Shown here: positions 7,680 through 19,900 of the stretch, in pieces
Layout of the letters: each line of letters starts with the position of its first letter
How positions within the stretch are numbered: position 1 is the stretch's first letter
Origin: Bdellovibrionales bacterium
GTDB lineage: Bacteria; Bdellovibrionota; UBA2428
Assembly (NCBI GenBank): GCA_018266335.1
Contig: JAFEAR010000236.1
Location: 1-64,000 of the forward strand
Direction: 5' to 3'
DNA: 64,000 nucleotides
Notes under the pieces: generated by a model
Told to the model about the DNA's origin: nothing
Seen by the model: the letters and a program-made list of their open reading frames with translations, nothing else
Database searches by the model: none
Made by a program: the position numbers and the translations under genes

Positions 7680-10600
7680 ATGGAACTGATCGACAACATC
7701 AGTCGCCTGCTCGGCGACGATCTCAAACAGACTCTCAAGCCTGGTGCCCGCCTGAAAATTGCGGCCTCTTGCTTTTCGATGTACGCATTCGAAGCGCTGA
7801 AAGCAGAGCTAGAAAAAATCGACGAGCTTCAATTCATCTTTACCTCGCCGACGTTCACCGCCAACGAGGCCACCGACAAGATTCGCAAGGAACGCAAAGA
7901 ATTCCACATTCCGAAGGCTGATCGCGAACGGAGTCTGTACGGGAGTGAGTTCGAGATTCAGCTGCGCAACAAACTAACCCAGCGCGCGATTGCAAAAGAG
8001 TGTGCGGACTGGATGCGGCGCAAGGCAACGTTTAAATCCAATCACAGCAAGGCGCCGATGCAACAGTTCGCCTGTGTGCAGACCACAACCACAAACACCG
8101 CTTACATGCCATTGCACGGTTTTACCGCCGTCGACCTCGGCTATCAGCAAGGTAATGCTGTGTCCAACCTCGTCAACAAAATGGACGAGACAACCTTCAC
8201 AGCGACCTATCTCAGTCTGTTCAACCAAATCTGGAATGACCCAACCAAACTGGAGGATGTCACCGCACAAATTTGCGATCACATGGAGTCGGTGTATCAG
8301 GAAAATTCACCCGAGCACATCTACTTCCTGATGCTCTACAACATCTTCAATGAGTTCCTAGAAGATATCAACGAGGATGTCCTGCCGAACGACCGCACAG
8401 GCTACCAAGACACGCTCATTTGGAACAAGCTCTTCAACTACCAAAAAGATGCTGCCACTGGGATCATCAACAAACTTGAGACCTACAGCGGCTGCATCCT
8501 GGCCGACAGCGTCGGCTTAGGCAAAACCTTCACGGCACTGGCGGTCGTCAAATATTACGAACTACGCAACAAGTCAGTCCTGGTGTTATGTCCCAAGAAG
8601 CTGGCAGACAACTGGCTGAACTACAACCGCAACCTCAAAACCAACATCTTTGCCCGCGACCGATTCAACTACGACGTACTCTGCCATACCGACCTCAGCC
8701 GTACCAGCGGCGAATCGTTTGGCACACCGCTGAACCGTATTAACTGGGGCAACTACGATCTCGTCATCATCGACGAGTCGCACAACTTCCGCAACAACGA
8801 TGCCTATAAGGATAAGGAAACCCGCTACCAGAAGCTGATGAATCAGGTTATAAAGCAGGGAGTCAAGACCAAAGTGTTGATGCTGTCCGCCACACCGGTG
8901 AATAACCGTTTCAATGACCTTCGCAATCAACTGGCGCTGGCCTACGAGGGTGATTCGGAAAACCTGAGCAAGAATTTGCGTACCAGCAAGACGGTAGAAG
9001 AAATCTTCCGAGGCGCACAAGCTGCCTTCAATGCTTGGTCAAAGCTACCCCCGGAAGAACGTACCGCACGGGCCATTCTGGATTCGCTGGATTTTGATTT
9101 TTTCGAGCTGCTCGACAGCGTCACTATCGCGCGCTCGCGCAAGCACATCCAGACCTTCTACGACACCAAGGACATCGGCCAATTCCCCGAACGCCGCAAA
9201 CCATTATCGTTTCACAGCCCGCTCACGCATCGAACGGATGTTATGAACTTCAATGAAATCTTCGAGCAATTGTCCCTACTCAAGCTCGCCGTGTACGCCC
9301 CGATCAGCTACATCCTGCCAAGTCGTCTCAAGAAGTATGAGGAGATGTACGACACCCAGGTCGCTGGCAAAGGCAAGCTAAAGCAAGCCGACCGAGAAAA
9401 AAACTTACAGGCGTTGATGACGACCAACCTGCTCAAACGCCTCGAAAGCTCGATTGAGGCCTTCCGCTTAACGCTCCAATCCCTACGTGAAAACCACACG
9501 AATATACTGACTAAAATTAGTATCTTCAACCAAACCGGCAACATTGCCAGCATCGACGACCTGACTGATCAGTTGGAAAGCCTCGACGCGGACGACGACG
9601 ACCTACCCACTATTGGCGACAGCGAAATCGGCGGCAAGGTCAAAATCAACCTTGCCGACATGGACTTGCCCTCGTGGGAGCACGAGCTGATGGTCGATCT
9701 GGAAATCATTGATGCCTTGCTGGCGTCGATGAACAAAATCACACCCGCCGATGATGCCAAGTTGCAACACCTAAAATTCCTTGTTCTTAGCAAAATTGCG
9801 GCACCATTAAATCCTGGCAATAAGAAGATATTGATTTTCACCGCCTTTGCCGACACTGCTGACTATTTGTATGTCAATTTGGCTCCCGAATTGTTTGCCA
9901 CACAGGCCTTGCATAGCGCCAAAGTTACTGGCAAAGGTGCACCGAAGTCCACGCTCAAAAAGAACTACGATTTTCAGGAATTGCTCACCCTCTTTTCGCC
10001 GCGCTCCAAAGAAAAAGCCGTTGTGCTGCCGAACGAACCAGAAGAAATTGACTTACTAATTGGCACCGACTGCATCTCCGAAGGCCAGAACCTGCAGGAC
10101 TGCGACTACCTCGTCAACTACGACATCCACTGGAATCCCGTGCGCATCATCCAGCGCTTTGGCCGTGTGGATCGTATCGGCTCGCCCAACAGCAGTATTC
10201 AGCTGGTCAACTACTGGCCAGACATCTCGCTAGACGAGTACATCAACCTCAAGGAGCGGGTTGAAAACCGGATGATGATTGCCGACGTCACAGCCACCGG
10301 TGACGACAACGTGCTAAGCGCCCAAGCCAACGACGTGTCCTACCGCAAGGAGCAACTGCGACGCCTGCAAGAGGAAGTAATCGAGCTGGAAGATCTAAAG
10401 ACCGGCGTATCGATCACCGACCTCGGGCTCAATGACTTCCGCATGGACTTGCTCAACTACGTTAAGGCTAATGGCGAATTGAGCAACGTGCCAAGCGGGA
10501 TGCACGCCGTGGTGCCCGCCAAGCTGGAGTTAGGGCTGCATCCGGGCGTGATCTTCACGCTGCGCAACCGCAATCCGAGTGTTAATGTTAGCCAGCACAA

Positions 10601-10949
10601 CCGACTGCACCCTTACTACCTCGTCTACATCAACCGTGAGGGTGAAGTCATTCATAACCACACCGAGGTCAAGCGTTTGCTGGATCTGGTGCGCAGCAGC
10701 TGCAAGGGGCAAGCCCAACCTATTCCGGAAGCCTGCCGCCTGTTCAATAAGGAAACGGTCGATGGCCGCAAGATGCAGGTGTATTCGGACCTGCTTGGCA
10801 AGACCATCCGTTCAATGATCGAGGTGAAGGAAGAGAAGGATCTGGATAGCCTGTTCAGCGGTGGCAAAACCACCGCGCTGGTCAATACCATCGCAGGACT
10901 GGACGATTTCGAACTGATCACCTTCCTCGTGATTCAGGAGGCCGGATGA
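7680..10949 (+). CDS. PLD-like/SNF2 helicase of type III-like system
   Basis: This 1089-aa protein opens with a degenerate phospholipase-D-like nuclease domain (residues 1 to about 160). An SNF2-type superfamily 2 motor follows, with Walker A ADSVGLGKTFTA at about 275, DESH at about 363, LMLSATPVNNR at about 400 and QRFGRVDRIG at about 825. Helicases of this architecture stand first in operons with DUF4391 and type III-like Mod and Res genes and are thought to translocate on or remodel target DNA. The start at 7680 is the first ATG after an in-frame stop at 7647. The last four bases overlap the next gene (ATGA). Both ATPase lobes appear intact, while the PLD catalytic motif is poorly conserved. 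Confidence 0.85.
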   Translation: MELIDNISRLLGDDLKQTLKPGARLKIAASCFSMYAFEALKAELEKIDELQFIFTSPTFTANEATDKIRKERKEFHIPKADRERSLYGSEFEIQLRNKLTQRAIAKECADWMRRKATFKSNHSKAPMQQFACVQTTTTNTAYMPLHGFTAVDLGYQQGNAVSNLVNKMDETTFTATYLSLFNQIWNDPTKLEDVTAQICDHMESVYQENSPEHIYFLMLYNIFNEFLEDINEDVLPNDRTGYQDTLIWNKLFNYQKDAATGIINKLETYSGCILADSVGLGKTFTALAVVKYYELRNKSVLVLCPKKLADNWLNYNRNLKTNIFARDRFNYDVLCHTDLSRTSGESFGTPLNRINWGNYDLVIIDESHNFRNNDAYKDKETRYQKLMNQVIKQGVKTKVLMLSATPVNNRFNDLRNQLALAYEGDSENLSKNLRTSKTVEEIFRGAQAAFNAWSKLPPEERTARAILDSLDFDFFELLDSVTIARSRKHIQTFYDTKDIGQFPERRKPLSFHSPLTHRTDVMNFNEIFEQLSLLKLAVYAPISYILPSRLKKYEEMYDTQVAGKGKLKQADREKNLQALMTTNLLKRLESSIEAFRLTLQSLRENHTNILTKISIFNQTGNIASIDDLTDQLESLDADDDDLPTIGDSEIGGKVKINLADMDLPSWEHELMVDLEIIDALLASMNKITPADDAKLQHLKFLVLSKIAAPLNPGNKKILIFTAFADTADYLYVNLAPELFATQALHSAKVTGKGAPKSTLKKNYDFQELLTLFSPRSKEKAVVLPNEPEEIDLLIGTDCISEGQNLQDCDYLVNYDIHWNPVRIIQRFGRVDRIGSPNSSIQLVNYWPDISLDEYINLKERVENRMMIADVTATGDDNVLSAQANDVSYRKEQLRRLQEEVIELEDLKTGVSITDLGLNDFRMDLLNYVKANGELSNVPSGMHAVVPAKLELGLHPGVIFTLRNRNPSVNVSQHNRLHPYYLVYINREGEVIHNHTEVKRLLDLVRSSCKGQAQPIPEACRLFNKETVDGRKMQVYSDLLGKTIRSMIEVKEEKDLDSLFSGGKTTALVNTIAGLDDFELITFLVIQEAG

Positions 10950-11635
10950 GTCTGCACGCCCGATTGGAGTCGAATGCCGCGTTCATCAATTACCCGAAGC
11001 AGGCAGCTTTTGGTCGCACCCTACCAAAGAACAAGATTTACGAACACAGCGCTGCCAATACGAGGCTGAAGAACTTATTTATCGAGCAGGTGGAGCAGAT
11101 CGTCTGGCAATACAAGCTGGCACCGGAAACGATCAACCTGCCCGCCAAGCCGGGAGTGCCAGAACTTCAGATTTTCTCGATCCAGCTCAAGTCGTCGGAG
11201 CTGAATCTGGACGTTTTGCGTTGCATCGATGGCGCGATACAGTTTCCCATCATCTTCGAGCTGAGCTTTGATGGTCGAACGCAGGTGATTGCCGCGTACA
11301 AGCGCCCGAACGAGTCAGACGCCAGCCATTGGGTACTGAGCGACTACTTTGCGACCGCTTGGTTGCCGAGTGACATTGAACGTGCCGCCATGCCCTTGGC
11401 ACTCGACTTGGGCGGCTTATATGAGCAGGCGCTTCACCGCCTGATCCCAATGCCCGCGCGCCCACAAGAAAGCCTCGCCGACTTGGTCACCCGCGTCGAG
11501 CTGATTGCGGCGAAACAACGTGAAGTCGAGAAAGCCGCCAGCAAGCTTGGCAAGGAAAAGCAATTCAACCGCAAGGTAGGGATCAATGCCGAACTGCGGA
11601 AGCTGAAAATCGAACTGGAAGAACTCAAGCTTTGA
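10946..11635 (+). CDS. DUF4391 domain-containing protein
   Basis: This 229-aa protein fits the DUF4391 family well. It has an early FGRTLPKNKIYEH motif, then QIVWQYKLAPETINLPA at about 53-69, the LDVLRCIDGAIQFPIIFEL core at about 88-106, and a C-terminal charged coiled coil. The biochemical role is not established. The family is repeatedly found between a PLD/SNF2 helicase and type III methylase/restriction genes, which is the context here. Its start overlaps the helicase stop, indicating coupled translation, and 34 bp separate it from the OLD-type gene. Confidence 0.85.
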   Translation: MSLHARLESNAAFINYPKQAAFGRTLPKNKIYEHSAANTRLKNLFIEQVEQIVWQYKLAPETINLPAKPGVPELQIFSIQLKSSELNLDVLRCIDGAIQFPIIFELSFDGRTQVIAAYKRPNESDASHWVLSDYFATAWLPSDIERAAMPLALDLGGLYEQALHRLIPMPARPQESLADLVTRVELIAAKQREVEKAASKLGKEKQFNRKVGINAELRKLKIELEELKL

Positions 11636-11669
11636 TAGATAACAACAGGGGCAAGGGAGCGAAACTGAA

Positions 11670-13544
11670 ATGAAGATTCAAACCGTTCGCATCAAAAATT
11701 TTCGTGCGCTAAAAGACGTAACGATTCCCTTCGACTCCGTCACGACCTTCATCGGGCCGAACGGCGCGGGTAAATCGACTGTGTTGCGTGCGCTCGATTG
11801 GTTCTTCAACGGCAAGCCAGGCTCGCTGACAGAAAAAGATTGCTCTTTTGGAGCCACTGACGAGAACATCGAAGTCCAAGTTACGTTTGCCGATCTCACC
11901 GCAAAGGACCGAGAATCGCTTGGCAAGTATGCGCCAGAAGAAGTCGCCACATTTACGGCATGGAGACGCCGTTCACCGGATGGGGCTGACGTAATTTCCG
12001 CCAATGCAAAGAGCTTTCCCGATTTCAACGCAATCAAAGCGGCAGGCAGTGTGACCGCGAAAAAGGAATTGTATTCCAAACTTCGGAGTGATCGTCCTGA
12101 GCTCGACCTTCCGGTGGCCAACACAGGTCCAGCCGTCGAGCAGGCAATGACTACCTGGGAGTCCTCCAACACTGACCAACTCGTAGATGCTCCGGAAGCA
12201 CTGCAGACAAACTTTTTTGGTTTCAACAGCGGCGGCAAAATGAGCGGCCTCTTCGATTTTGTATTGGTGACTGCAGATCTTCGGGCAAGTGAGGAGTCGA
12301 TTGACGGTAAATCAAGCATCATTGGGCGCATTCTTGAGCGATCAATCGATCGAGCTGCGGCTGATGAGGAAATCGCAAAAATTGTCGAGGAATCGCGTGT
12401 CAAGCAGCAGAAAGTCTACGAAGAGAAGTTTAAGGAACAGCTAAATGTCATCACAGCACAGCTAAACGAGGTCGTTACGTCTTATGCACCCGGTCGGTCT
12501 ATCGCGGTTTCTCCTGCAGAGGTGGAGCTCAAGGCTCCCCGGACTACATTCGAAGTGGCAGTGCTTGATGGTACAACCGAGACCGCCGTGGAGCGACAGG
12601 GGCATGGATTTCAGCGAACGATACTAATTTCGGCGCTCCAACTCTTAGCGCAGTCTGGTGCTGCGTCGACGGAGGGAGTTATCTGTCTAGCGATCGAAGA
12701 GCCAGAACTCTTTCAACACCCAATCCAAGCTCAGGCGTTCGCAAAGGTACTTAGGTCACTCGCTGAGAACGCCGGGAAACGCATCCAAGTTACATATGCG
12801 ACTCATAGCCAATATTTCCTAGAGGCTCGACATTTCGACCAGATCAGGCGGTTGACGAGATCATCTGACGCGACTCCGGTAGTTTCTGTTCATTACTCAA
12901 CGATTACTAATGTGAAGGCAATGCTACAGGGAATCGTGAATGGTGATGTCGTAGATCGCCGACTCGACCATAACGTGGCCGATCAGCTTTCCACAGCACT
13001 CTTTGCGAGCCGAGCCCTCCTTGTGGAGGGGTCGACAGAGTCATCAGTGTTCTATGGTATCGGCGATAGGTTTTCTCCCGGTGCGCTTGAGGCTGCAGGT
13101 ATCTCCATTGTTCCCGTAGGATCAAAGACGTCTATTCCACTCGCACATGCGATACTGACCGTGATTGGCGTGCCTGTTTATGCGCTCTTTGATGCGGATG
13201 GTGGATTTGAGGACCGTGCGAAAAATAAGAAGCAAGAAGATATCGATAAAGAACGGAATAACCATGCAGCTGAAAACCGCAAGCTAATGCGGTATTTCGG
13301 GCTGACTGAAGAAGACTTCCCGTCTGCCATCGTTGCTGAGAAAGCAGCAATTCTCGAAGATCACCTAGAGGCGTATCTTTCCAAAAATTGGAACGAATGG
13401 TCTGCCGCTTGTAGAAGCGTCGAGGCCGAAGCGGGGATCAGTCTCGCGAAGAATACACTCGCATACCGGTCAGCCACACTCAAGGCCGAGGGAGAGGTAC
13501 CGGAGATGCTTCTAAAAATAATGGCTAAGGCGAAAGGAGAGTAG
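11670..13544 (+). CDS. OLD-family ATPase-TOPRIM endonuclease
   Basis: This 624-aa protein has an N-terminal ABC/SMC-like ATPase domain ([16 protein letters not shown], Walker [10 protein letters not shown] at about 28-36, Walker [13 protein letters not shown] at about 340, and ATHSQYFLE switch region near 375). A C-terminal TOPRIM nuclease domain follows, with the acidic VEGSTE motif at about 452 and DADG at about 508. This is the OLD/GajA plan: ATP-gated DNA cleavage. No UvrD-like gajB gene lies beside it, so it is not a standard Gabija pair. It is embedded between DUF4391 and DUF2130 genes within the type III-like operon and ends 2 bp before the next start. Confidence 0.9.
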   Translation: MKIQTVRIKNFRALKDVTIPFDSVTTFIGPNGAGKSTVLRALDWFFNGKPGSLTEKDCSFGATDENIEVQVTFADLTAKDRESLGKYAPEEVATFTAWRRRSPDGADVISANAKSFPDFNAIKAAGSVTAKKELYSKLRSDRPELDLPVANTGPAVEQAMTTWESSNTDQLVDAPEALQTNFFGFNSGGKMSGLFDFVLVTADLRASEESIDGKSSIIGRILERSIDRAAADEEIAKIVEESRVKQQKVYEEKFKEQLNVITAQLNEVVTSYAPGRSIAVSPAEVELKAPRTTFEVAVLDGTTETAVERQGHGFQRTILISALQLLAQSGAASTEGVICLAIEEPELFQHPIQAQAFAKVLRSLAENAGKRIQVTYATHSQYFLEARHFDQIRRLTRSSDATPVVSVHYSTITNVKAMLQGIVNGDVVDRRLDHNVADQLSTALFASRALLVEGSTESSVFYGIGDRFSPGALEAAGISIVPVGSKTSIPLAHAILTVIGVPVYALFDADGGFEDRAKNKKQEDIDKERNNHAAENRKLMRYFGLTEEDFPSAIVAEKAAILEDHLEAYLSKNWNEWSAACRSVEAEAGISLAKNTLAYRSATLKAEGEVPEMLLKIMAKAKGE

Positions 13545-13546
13545 TC

Positions 13547-14956
13547 ATGCATGAAATCATCTGTCCACACTGCGGTAAGGCATTCAAGATTGATGAGGCC
13601 GGGTACGCGGACATTCTGAAGCAAGTTCGCGATAGCGACTTTGAGAAGCAGTTACATGAGCGGCTTGAGCTGGCTGAGCAGGACAAGCGGAACGCTGTCG
13701 AACTCGCCCAAGCAAAGATCACCAGCGAATTGCAAAAGACTGCTTCTGCCAAGGACGCCGAGATCCAGGAGCTGAAAGCTAAACTCGATGCCGGTGAGGT
13801 TGCACGGCAACTCGCTGTGACCCAAGCCCTGAGCGCTGTGGAGAAAGAACGTGATACTCTTGCAAACGAGCTTGAACGGGTGAAGCATGACAAGCTAACC
13901 GCATCCAAACTCGCAGAGGCCAAACACCTCAGCGAATTGCAAAAAGCTGCAGCAGCCAAGGAAGCGGAGATTCAAGAACTCAAGGCGAAGCTCGACGCCA
14001 GTAACATCGCACAAAAACTCGCAATTACGGAGGCTGTCAGCGCGGTCGAAAAGGAACGCGACGAGCTGCAAAGCGGCCTGAAGCGGGCGGAGCTAGAAAA
14101 ACATCTTGCCGAGAAATCCTTGAAAGAAAGATATGAGACGCAGATCAAAGATCGCGATGACGCGATCGAGCGACTTCGAGACATGAAGGCGCGGCTATCG
14201 ACCAAGATGGTCGGTGAAACCCTCGAACAGCACTGCGAGACCGAGTTCAACCGAATCCGTGCCACCGCGTTTCCACGGGCATACTTCGAGAAGGACAACG
14301 ACTCGCGGACCGGCAGCAAGGGCGACTACATATTCCGCGACTTAGATGAAACCGATACCGAGATCGTCTCGATCATGTTCGAGATGAAGAACGAGAGTGA
14401 CGAAACAGCCACCAAGAAGAAAAACGAAGACTTCTTGAAGGAACTCGACAAGGATCGCACCGAGAAGGGGTGTGAGTACGCCGTTCTGGTTTCCCTGCTC
14501 GAACCCGACAGCGAGTTATACAACTCCGGGATTGTCGATATGTTCCATCGTTATCCAAAGATGTATATCGTCCGCCCGCAGTTCTTTATCCCAATCATCA
14601 CCCTGCTCCGAAATGCTGCGATGAACTCACTCAAGTACAAGTCGGAGTTGGCGCTCATGAAAGCGCAAAACATCGATATTACGAACTTCGAAACTGAACT
14701 AGAAACTTTCAAGTCTGCATTCGGGAAGAACTACGACCTTGCCGCCAGACGCTTCCAAACGGCAATCGATGAGATCGACAAATCGATTGACCACCTGCAG
14801 AAGACAAAGGAGGCGCTACTCGGCACTGATCGAAATCTTCGTCTTGCAAACGACAAGGCACAGGACGTGACGATCAAGAAGCTGACTCGTGGCAATCCGA
14901 CGATGGCGGCCAAGTTCGACGAACTTAAAAATCATGGTTCGGCTGATACAGAATGA
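13547..14956 (+). CDS. DUF2130 protein with zinc finger and coiled coil
   Basis: This 469-aa protein begins with a CPHCGKAF zinc-ribbon half-motif. A long coiled coil follows (about 30-230), then a C-terminal DUF2130 domain with [15 protein letters not shown] and [19 protein letters not shown], which resembles PD-(D/E)xK-type folds (E-M-K at about 282-284). The coiled coil contains a tandem duplication of 69 residues (DNA period 207 bp, first unit from 13724, second from 13931). The family is of unknown function and is often found next to defence and mobile genes. It lies 2 bp after the OLD-type gene and 22 bp before the methylase, so it is part of the same operon. Confidence 0.85.
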   Translation: MHEIICPHCGKAFKIDEAGYADILKQVRDSDFEKQLHERLELAEQDKRNAVELAQAKITSELQKTASAKDAEIQELKAKLDAGEVARQLAVTQALSAVEKERDTLANELERVKHDKLTASKLAEAKHLSELQKAAAAKEAEIQELKAKLDASNIAQKLAITEAVSAVEKERDELQSGLKRAELEKHLAEKSLKERYETQIKDRDDAIERLRDMKARLSTKMVGETLEQHCETEFNRIRATAFPRAYFEKDNDSRTGSKGDYIFRDLDETDTEIVSIMFEMKNESDETATKKKNEDFLKELDKDRTEKGCEYAVLVSLLEPDSELYNSGIVDMFHRYPKMYIVRPQFFIPIITLLRNAAMNSLKYKSELALMKAQNIDITNFETELETFKSAFGKNYDLAARRFQTAIDEIDKSIDHLQKTKEALLGTDRNLRLANDKAQDVTIKKLTRGNPTMAAKFDELKNHGSADTE

Positions 14957-14978
14957 GTCAATCTACAGGAAGCAAACG

Positions 14979-16958
14979 ATGGACAAACTGAAAATGCACT
15001 CGCCCAATCTCACGCAGGACAACATCGCCCGCATTCGTGATCTGTTTCCGGGCTGCGTCACTGAGGCCAAAGGTGAAGACGGTAGTGTGAAGCTGGCAGT
15101 GGATTTTGACCAGTTGAGGCAAGAACTTGCCGAATCGATTGTGGAAGGGCCACAAGAACGCTATCACCTGAACTGGCCGGGCAAGCGCGAAGCCTTGCTC
15201 ACAGCTAATGCGCCGATTGCCAAGACACTGCGTCCATGCCGCGAAGAAAGCGTGGACTTCGATACCACTAAGAACCTGTTTATTGAAGGCGATAACCTCG
15301 ATGCGCTGAAGTTGCTACAGGAGAACTACCTCGGCAAGGTCAAGATGATCTACATCGACCCACCGTACAACACGGGGAATGATTTTATTTACGAAGATGA
15401 TTTTTCAGAGTCTGCGGAGGACTTTCTGCGTCGCTCAAATCAAAAGGATGCAGAGGGAAACAAGCTAGTAGCTAATCCTGCATCTAACGGCCGATTTCAT
15501 TCAGATTGGTTGTCGATGATCTACTCCCGACTGCGCCTTGCGAGAATCCTTCTTAGAGAAGATGGTGTCATTTTTACCAGCATTGATGACTGCGAATCAC
15601 AAAACATTAGGAAAGTACTCGACGAAATATTCGGGGAAAGTAATTTCGTTGCTCAGTTGGTATGGGAGAAAAAAAAGAAAGGGGCCTTTCTTTCTGGATC
15701 ATCAACGAATGTAAAGGAGTATGTGGTTGCATACGCAAAAAACTTGGCCTCTTTCAAAGGCCTTGTCGGGGAGATCGCAAGAGGTGAAGAAACCTATCCG
15801 GTGATTAAGACCACGAACTCTCGTGGTGTACGAGTTATAAAAAGAGGCATCCCTAGCAAATATCGGGAAAAAAATCATCGCGTCGCAGCAGGAAACAGGA
15901 TCAGTTCTGGAAACATGGAAATGATCCTTCTGTCCGATCTTGTCATTAGCGATGGTGTGCTTGTGGAGGATGTAAAAGTTGAAAGCAATTGGATCTACTC
16001 GCAAGAGTTGCTCGATAAGTACGCTAAGGATAAAAGCCTCTACGTCACTCAGGATCTTTACTTTCGCCGAGTCGTGACTGAGCCACGCGAGAAGATGCTT
16101 AAGGATCTTCTACCAATGAAAGGCGATCAGTCGACTGGATTCGAGTTTGTTTATTCGGACGATTTGTTTTCCGATGGATGGGGAACGAATGAGGACGGCT
16201 TTGATGAGTTGCATAAGATATTTGGCGCCCAAAGTCTTATGAGCTTTCCAAAGCCATCAAAACTTTTGGCAAAACTGACTTTATCTGCCTGCAGGTCAGA
16301 TCCTGATTGCATAGTGCTCGATTTTTTTGCTGGTTCCGCAACCACCGCGCACGGCGTTATGACCCTTAACTCGCAGGATGGAGGTAATCGCAAGTTCGTT
16401 CTGGTGCAGCTCCCGGAAACATGCGATGAATCAACCGAGGCATTCAAGGCAGGCTACAAGACAATTGCTGAAATCAGTAAAGAGCGTATCCGTAGGGTCG
16501 GAACGAAGCTTATAGAGGGCAAATGCCACCAAGATTGGAAAAAGGACATCGGCTTTCGTGTTCTCAAAATCGACACATCCAACATGGCCGACGTTTACTA
16601 CGCGCCCGATGCGCTCGACAAGGCCAAGTTCGACCTATTCGTCGATAACATCAAGCCCGACCGCACGCCCGAAGACCTGCTGTTCCAGGTAATGTTGGAT
16701 TGGGGCGTCGATCTTGCCCTGCCCATTACCAAACAGTCGATTCAAGGCAAGGATGTGTTCTTTGTCGATGACAACGCACTTGCCGCCTGCTTCGACGCCA
16801 GCGGGAGCATCGATGAAGCCTTTGTGAAGGAACTGGCCAAGCATCAGCCGCTGCGTGTGGTGTTCCGCGACGCGGGCTACAAGAAAAGCGCGGTCAAGAT
16901 GAACGTTGAGCAGATTTTCAAGCTCTTGTCGCCCACCACTGAAGTGAAATGCATCTGA
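14979..16958 (+). CDS. mod: Type III-like DNA adenine methyltransferase Mod
   Basis: The ATG at 14979 was chosen because an AGGAAG site precedes it and the family N-terminus starts there; the frame is open further upstream. The 659-aa product carries the beta-class order of motifs: the catalytic DPPYNTG at about 126, a long central target-recognition region, and the SAM-binding [11 protein letters not shown] at about 448. It would methylate N6 of adenine at one asymmetric site and so protect the host from Res. Both key motifs are intact. It is followed 10 bp later by res. Confidence 0.92.
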   Translation: MDKLKMHSPNLTQDNIARIRDLFPGCVTEAKGEDGSVKLAVDFDQLRQELAESIVEGPQERYHLNWPGKREALLTANAPIAKTLRPCREESVDFDTTKNLFIEGDNLDALKLLQENYLGKVKMIYIDPPYNTGNDFIYEDDFSESAEDFLRRSNQKDAEGNKLVANPASNGRFHSDWLSMIYSRLRLARILLREDGVIFTSIDDCESQNIRKVLDEIFGESNFVAQLVWEKKKKGAFLSGSSTNVKEYVVAYAKNLASFKGLVGEIARGEETYPVIKTTNSRGVRVIKRGIPSKYREKNHRVAAGNRISSGNMEMILLSDLVISDGVLVEDVKVESNWIYSQELLDKYAKDKSLYVTQDLYFRRVVTEPREKMLKDLLPMKGDQSTGFEFVYSDDLFSDGWGTNEDGFDELHKIFGAQSLMSFPKPSKLLAKLTLSACRSDPDCIVLDFFAGSATTAHGVMTLNSQDGGNRKFVLVQLPETCDESTEAFKAGYKTIAEISKERIRRVGTKLIEGKCHQDWKKDIGFRVLKIDTSNMADVYYAPDALDKAKFDLFVDNIKPDRTPEDLLFQVMLDWGVDLALPITKQSIQGKDVFFVDDNALAACFDASGSIDEAFVKELAKHQPLRVVFRDAGYKKSAVKMNVEQIFKLLSPTTEVKCI

Positions 16959-16968
16959 GAGGGGCGTG

Positions 16969-19900
16969 ATGAAACTCAAATTCAAAACACAGGCTTATCA
17001 GACGGCGGCGGTGCAAGCAGTGGTGGATTGCTTCAAGGGGCAGGTTCCGCATCATGGCGGCGTTCGCTACCGGCTCGATCCCGGCAGCCAAAAAGCAGCT
17101 CCAGCGAGCCCGCAAGCGGTGCTCGCGCTGGAGGTCGATACGCCTGAAGCTGCAGCGGAAAGGGAAGCTGCGTTCCGCAACGCCGACTTCACGTCGTCTG
17201 AAACAGCGCTGCTCGACAATATCCGAGCCGTGCAGCACGGCCAGAACCTGCCAGTGTCGGACGCACTGGTCAAGACCAAAGTGGCCAAGGTCAATCTCGA
17301 TATCGAGATGGAAACCGGTACTGGCAAGACCTACTGCTATATCAAGACGATCTTTGAACTGAACAAGCAGTATGGCTGGAGCAAGTTCATCATCGTGGTG
17401 CCCAGCATTGCCATTCGCGAGGGCGTGGCAAAGTCGCTGGAAATCACTGCCGAGCACTTTCTGGAGACGTACCAAAAGAAAGCACGCTTCTTCATCTACA
17501 ACTCCAAGCAACTGCATCACCTGGAAAGTTTCTCGTCGGATGCGGGCATCAACGTGATGGTGATCAACGTGCAGGCATTTGCTGCGAGGGGCGCGGATGC
17601 ACGCCGCATTTACGGAACGCCAAAAATTAACTCTAAAGGCGAAACGGAAATGGTTGGATTGGATGATTTTCAGTCGCGCAAGCCGATCGATATTATTAGC
17701 GCCAACCGTCCAATACTGATACTCGATGAACCACAGAAGATGGAAGGTGCAGCGACGTTGAAGTCGCTGGAGGAGTTCAAGGCGTTGATGGTGCTGCGCT
17801 ACTCGGCCACCCACAAGACCACGCACAACAAGATCCATCGTTTGGATGCGCTGGACGCCTACAACCAGAAGCTGGTGAAGAAGATTGCCGTGCGCGGCAT
17901 ATCAGTGAAAGGCCTCGCCGGTACCAATGCCTACCTCTACCTGCAATCCATCGAGATTTCGACCAAGAAGCCGCCCGAGGCCCGTGTTGAGTTCGAGCAG
18001 AAGTTGAAAAGCGGCGAGATCAAGCGCGTGGTGCGCAAACTCTCCACGGGTGACAACCTCTTCTCCGATGGTTTTTCAAACGAGCTGGATCAGTACCGTG
18101 GGTTTGTGGTCGCGGACATCAACGCCAATACCGACACCTTGAGCTTCATCAACGGCGTTGAGCTTTTTGTTGGCGAGGCCACCGGGGACGTGAACGAAGC
18201 ATCGCTGCGTCGCATCCAGATTCGGGAGGCGATCAAGGCTCACTTCGACAAGGAGCAGGCGCTGTTCCAGCAAGGCATCAAGGTTTTGACCTTGTTCTTT
18301 ATCGATGAAGTGGTCAAGTACCGCGACTACTCGGCAGCGGACGAGAAAGGCAACTACGCGCGGATCTTTGAAGAGGAATACAGCCAGTACCTGAACGAGG
18401 TGCTGGACCCGGATGAAACGCCGTACATCAAATACCTGAAGGGCATTACGGCGGAAAAGACGCACAGCGGGTATTTTTCCATCGACAAGAAGACCAAGCG
18501 TGACGTCGATCCGAGTATTGTTAAGACTGGCGAAAACAAAGGCCTGTCCGACGATGTGGATGCCTATGACCTGATTCTACGAAAGAAGGAGCAACTTCTC
18601 AAATTCGAAGAGCCGGTACGTTTCATCTTCTCGCACTCGGCCCTGCGCGAAGGTTGGGACAACCCCAATGTCTTCGTGATCTGCTTCTTGAAGCACCCCG
18701 ATTACAACAACGAGGTCACGCGCCGACAAGAGGTCGGTCGTGGTCTGCGCTTGTCTGTCAATCAGCTCGGCGACCGAGTGGATCATCCGTCCATCGTCCA
18801 TGACGTCAACGTGCTGACCGTGGTGGCAAGTGAAAGCTTCAAGGAGTTCGTCACTGCGCTGCAGAAAGATATCAGCGATTCCTTGTCTACCCGCCCGCGT
18901 GTGGCAGACAAGGCTTACTTTACTGGCAAGGTGCTCAATACAGCCGAGGGACCGATCACGGTTACAGACGATCATGCTACAGACATCGAGTTCTACCTGA
19001 TCCAGAACGGCTACGTTGATAAAAAACGTAATATCACCGAGAAATACCATCAGGCCAAAAAAGATGGCACGCTAGCAACGTTGCCGGACGAGTTACTTTC
19101 TCATGCGGAGCAGGTGTACCAACTGATTGACAGCGTCTTCAGCGACAGCCAGATGTTTGAGATCAGCGACGACCGTCGCCCCAAGAAGAATCCGCTCAAC
19201 AGCAATTTCGACAAACAGGAGTTCAAGGAACTGTGGAGCCGGATCAATCGCAAGGCTGCGTACAGCGTTGACTTTGATTCAGCGGAGTTGGTAACGAAGG
19301 CGGTCACCGAACTGGACAAGAGCCTTTGCGTGACGCCGTTGCAATACACGATCCAGACCGGCGAGCAAGCTGCCCAGGTAACCTACGACGGCCTAAAAGA
19401 TGGCGAAGCATTCGTGCTCAAGGCTACTGAAACCGAAAAGAACGTGCATTCAATTCACTCGACAGTGAAGTACGACCTCATCGGCAAGATCGCTGAAGGC
19501 ACGCAACTGACGCGACGCACGACGGCAGACATCTTGAAGGGAATCAGCGTCGCGGTGTTCGCACAGTTCCGCACCAATCCCGAGAGCTTCATCGCGGAAG
19601 CCGTGCGTCTGATCAACGAACAGAAGGCGACAATGATCATCGAACACTTGGCCTACGACCCAGTGGAAGACAAGTTCGATCTCGACATTTTCACCACAGG
19701 CCAGACCAAACAAGACTTCAGCAAGGCTGGGGACAAGCTCAAACGGCATATCTACGACTACGCAATCACGGATTCTGGCATCGAGCGAGATTTTGTGAAG
19801 GAATTGGATACCTGCACTGAAGTGGTCGTGTACGCCAAGTTGCCACGTGGCTTCCTTATCCCGACGCCGGTAGGTGATTACAACCCGGACTGGGCAATTT

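Noticed and set aside
11670..13544. Gabija system
   Set aside because: The protein has GajA-like ATPase and TOPRIM domains, but no UvrD-like GajB gene is next to it. The adjacent genes are DUF4391 and DUF2130.
16918..17838. 306-aa antisense open frame
   Set aside because: It lies fully opposite the res gene start, has no ribosome binding site and no family resemblance. It arises from the GC-rich composition of the coding strand.
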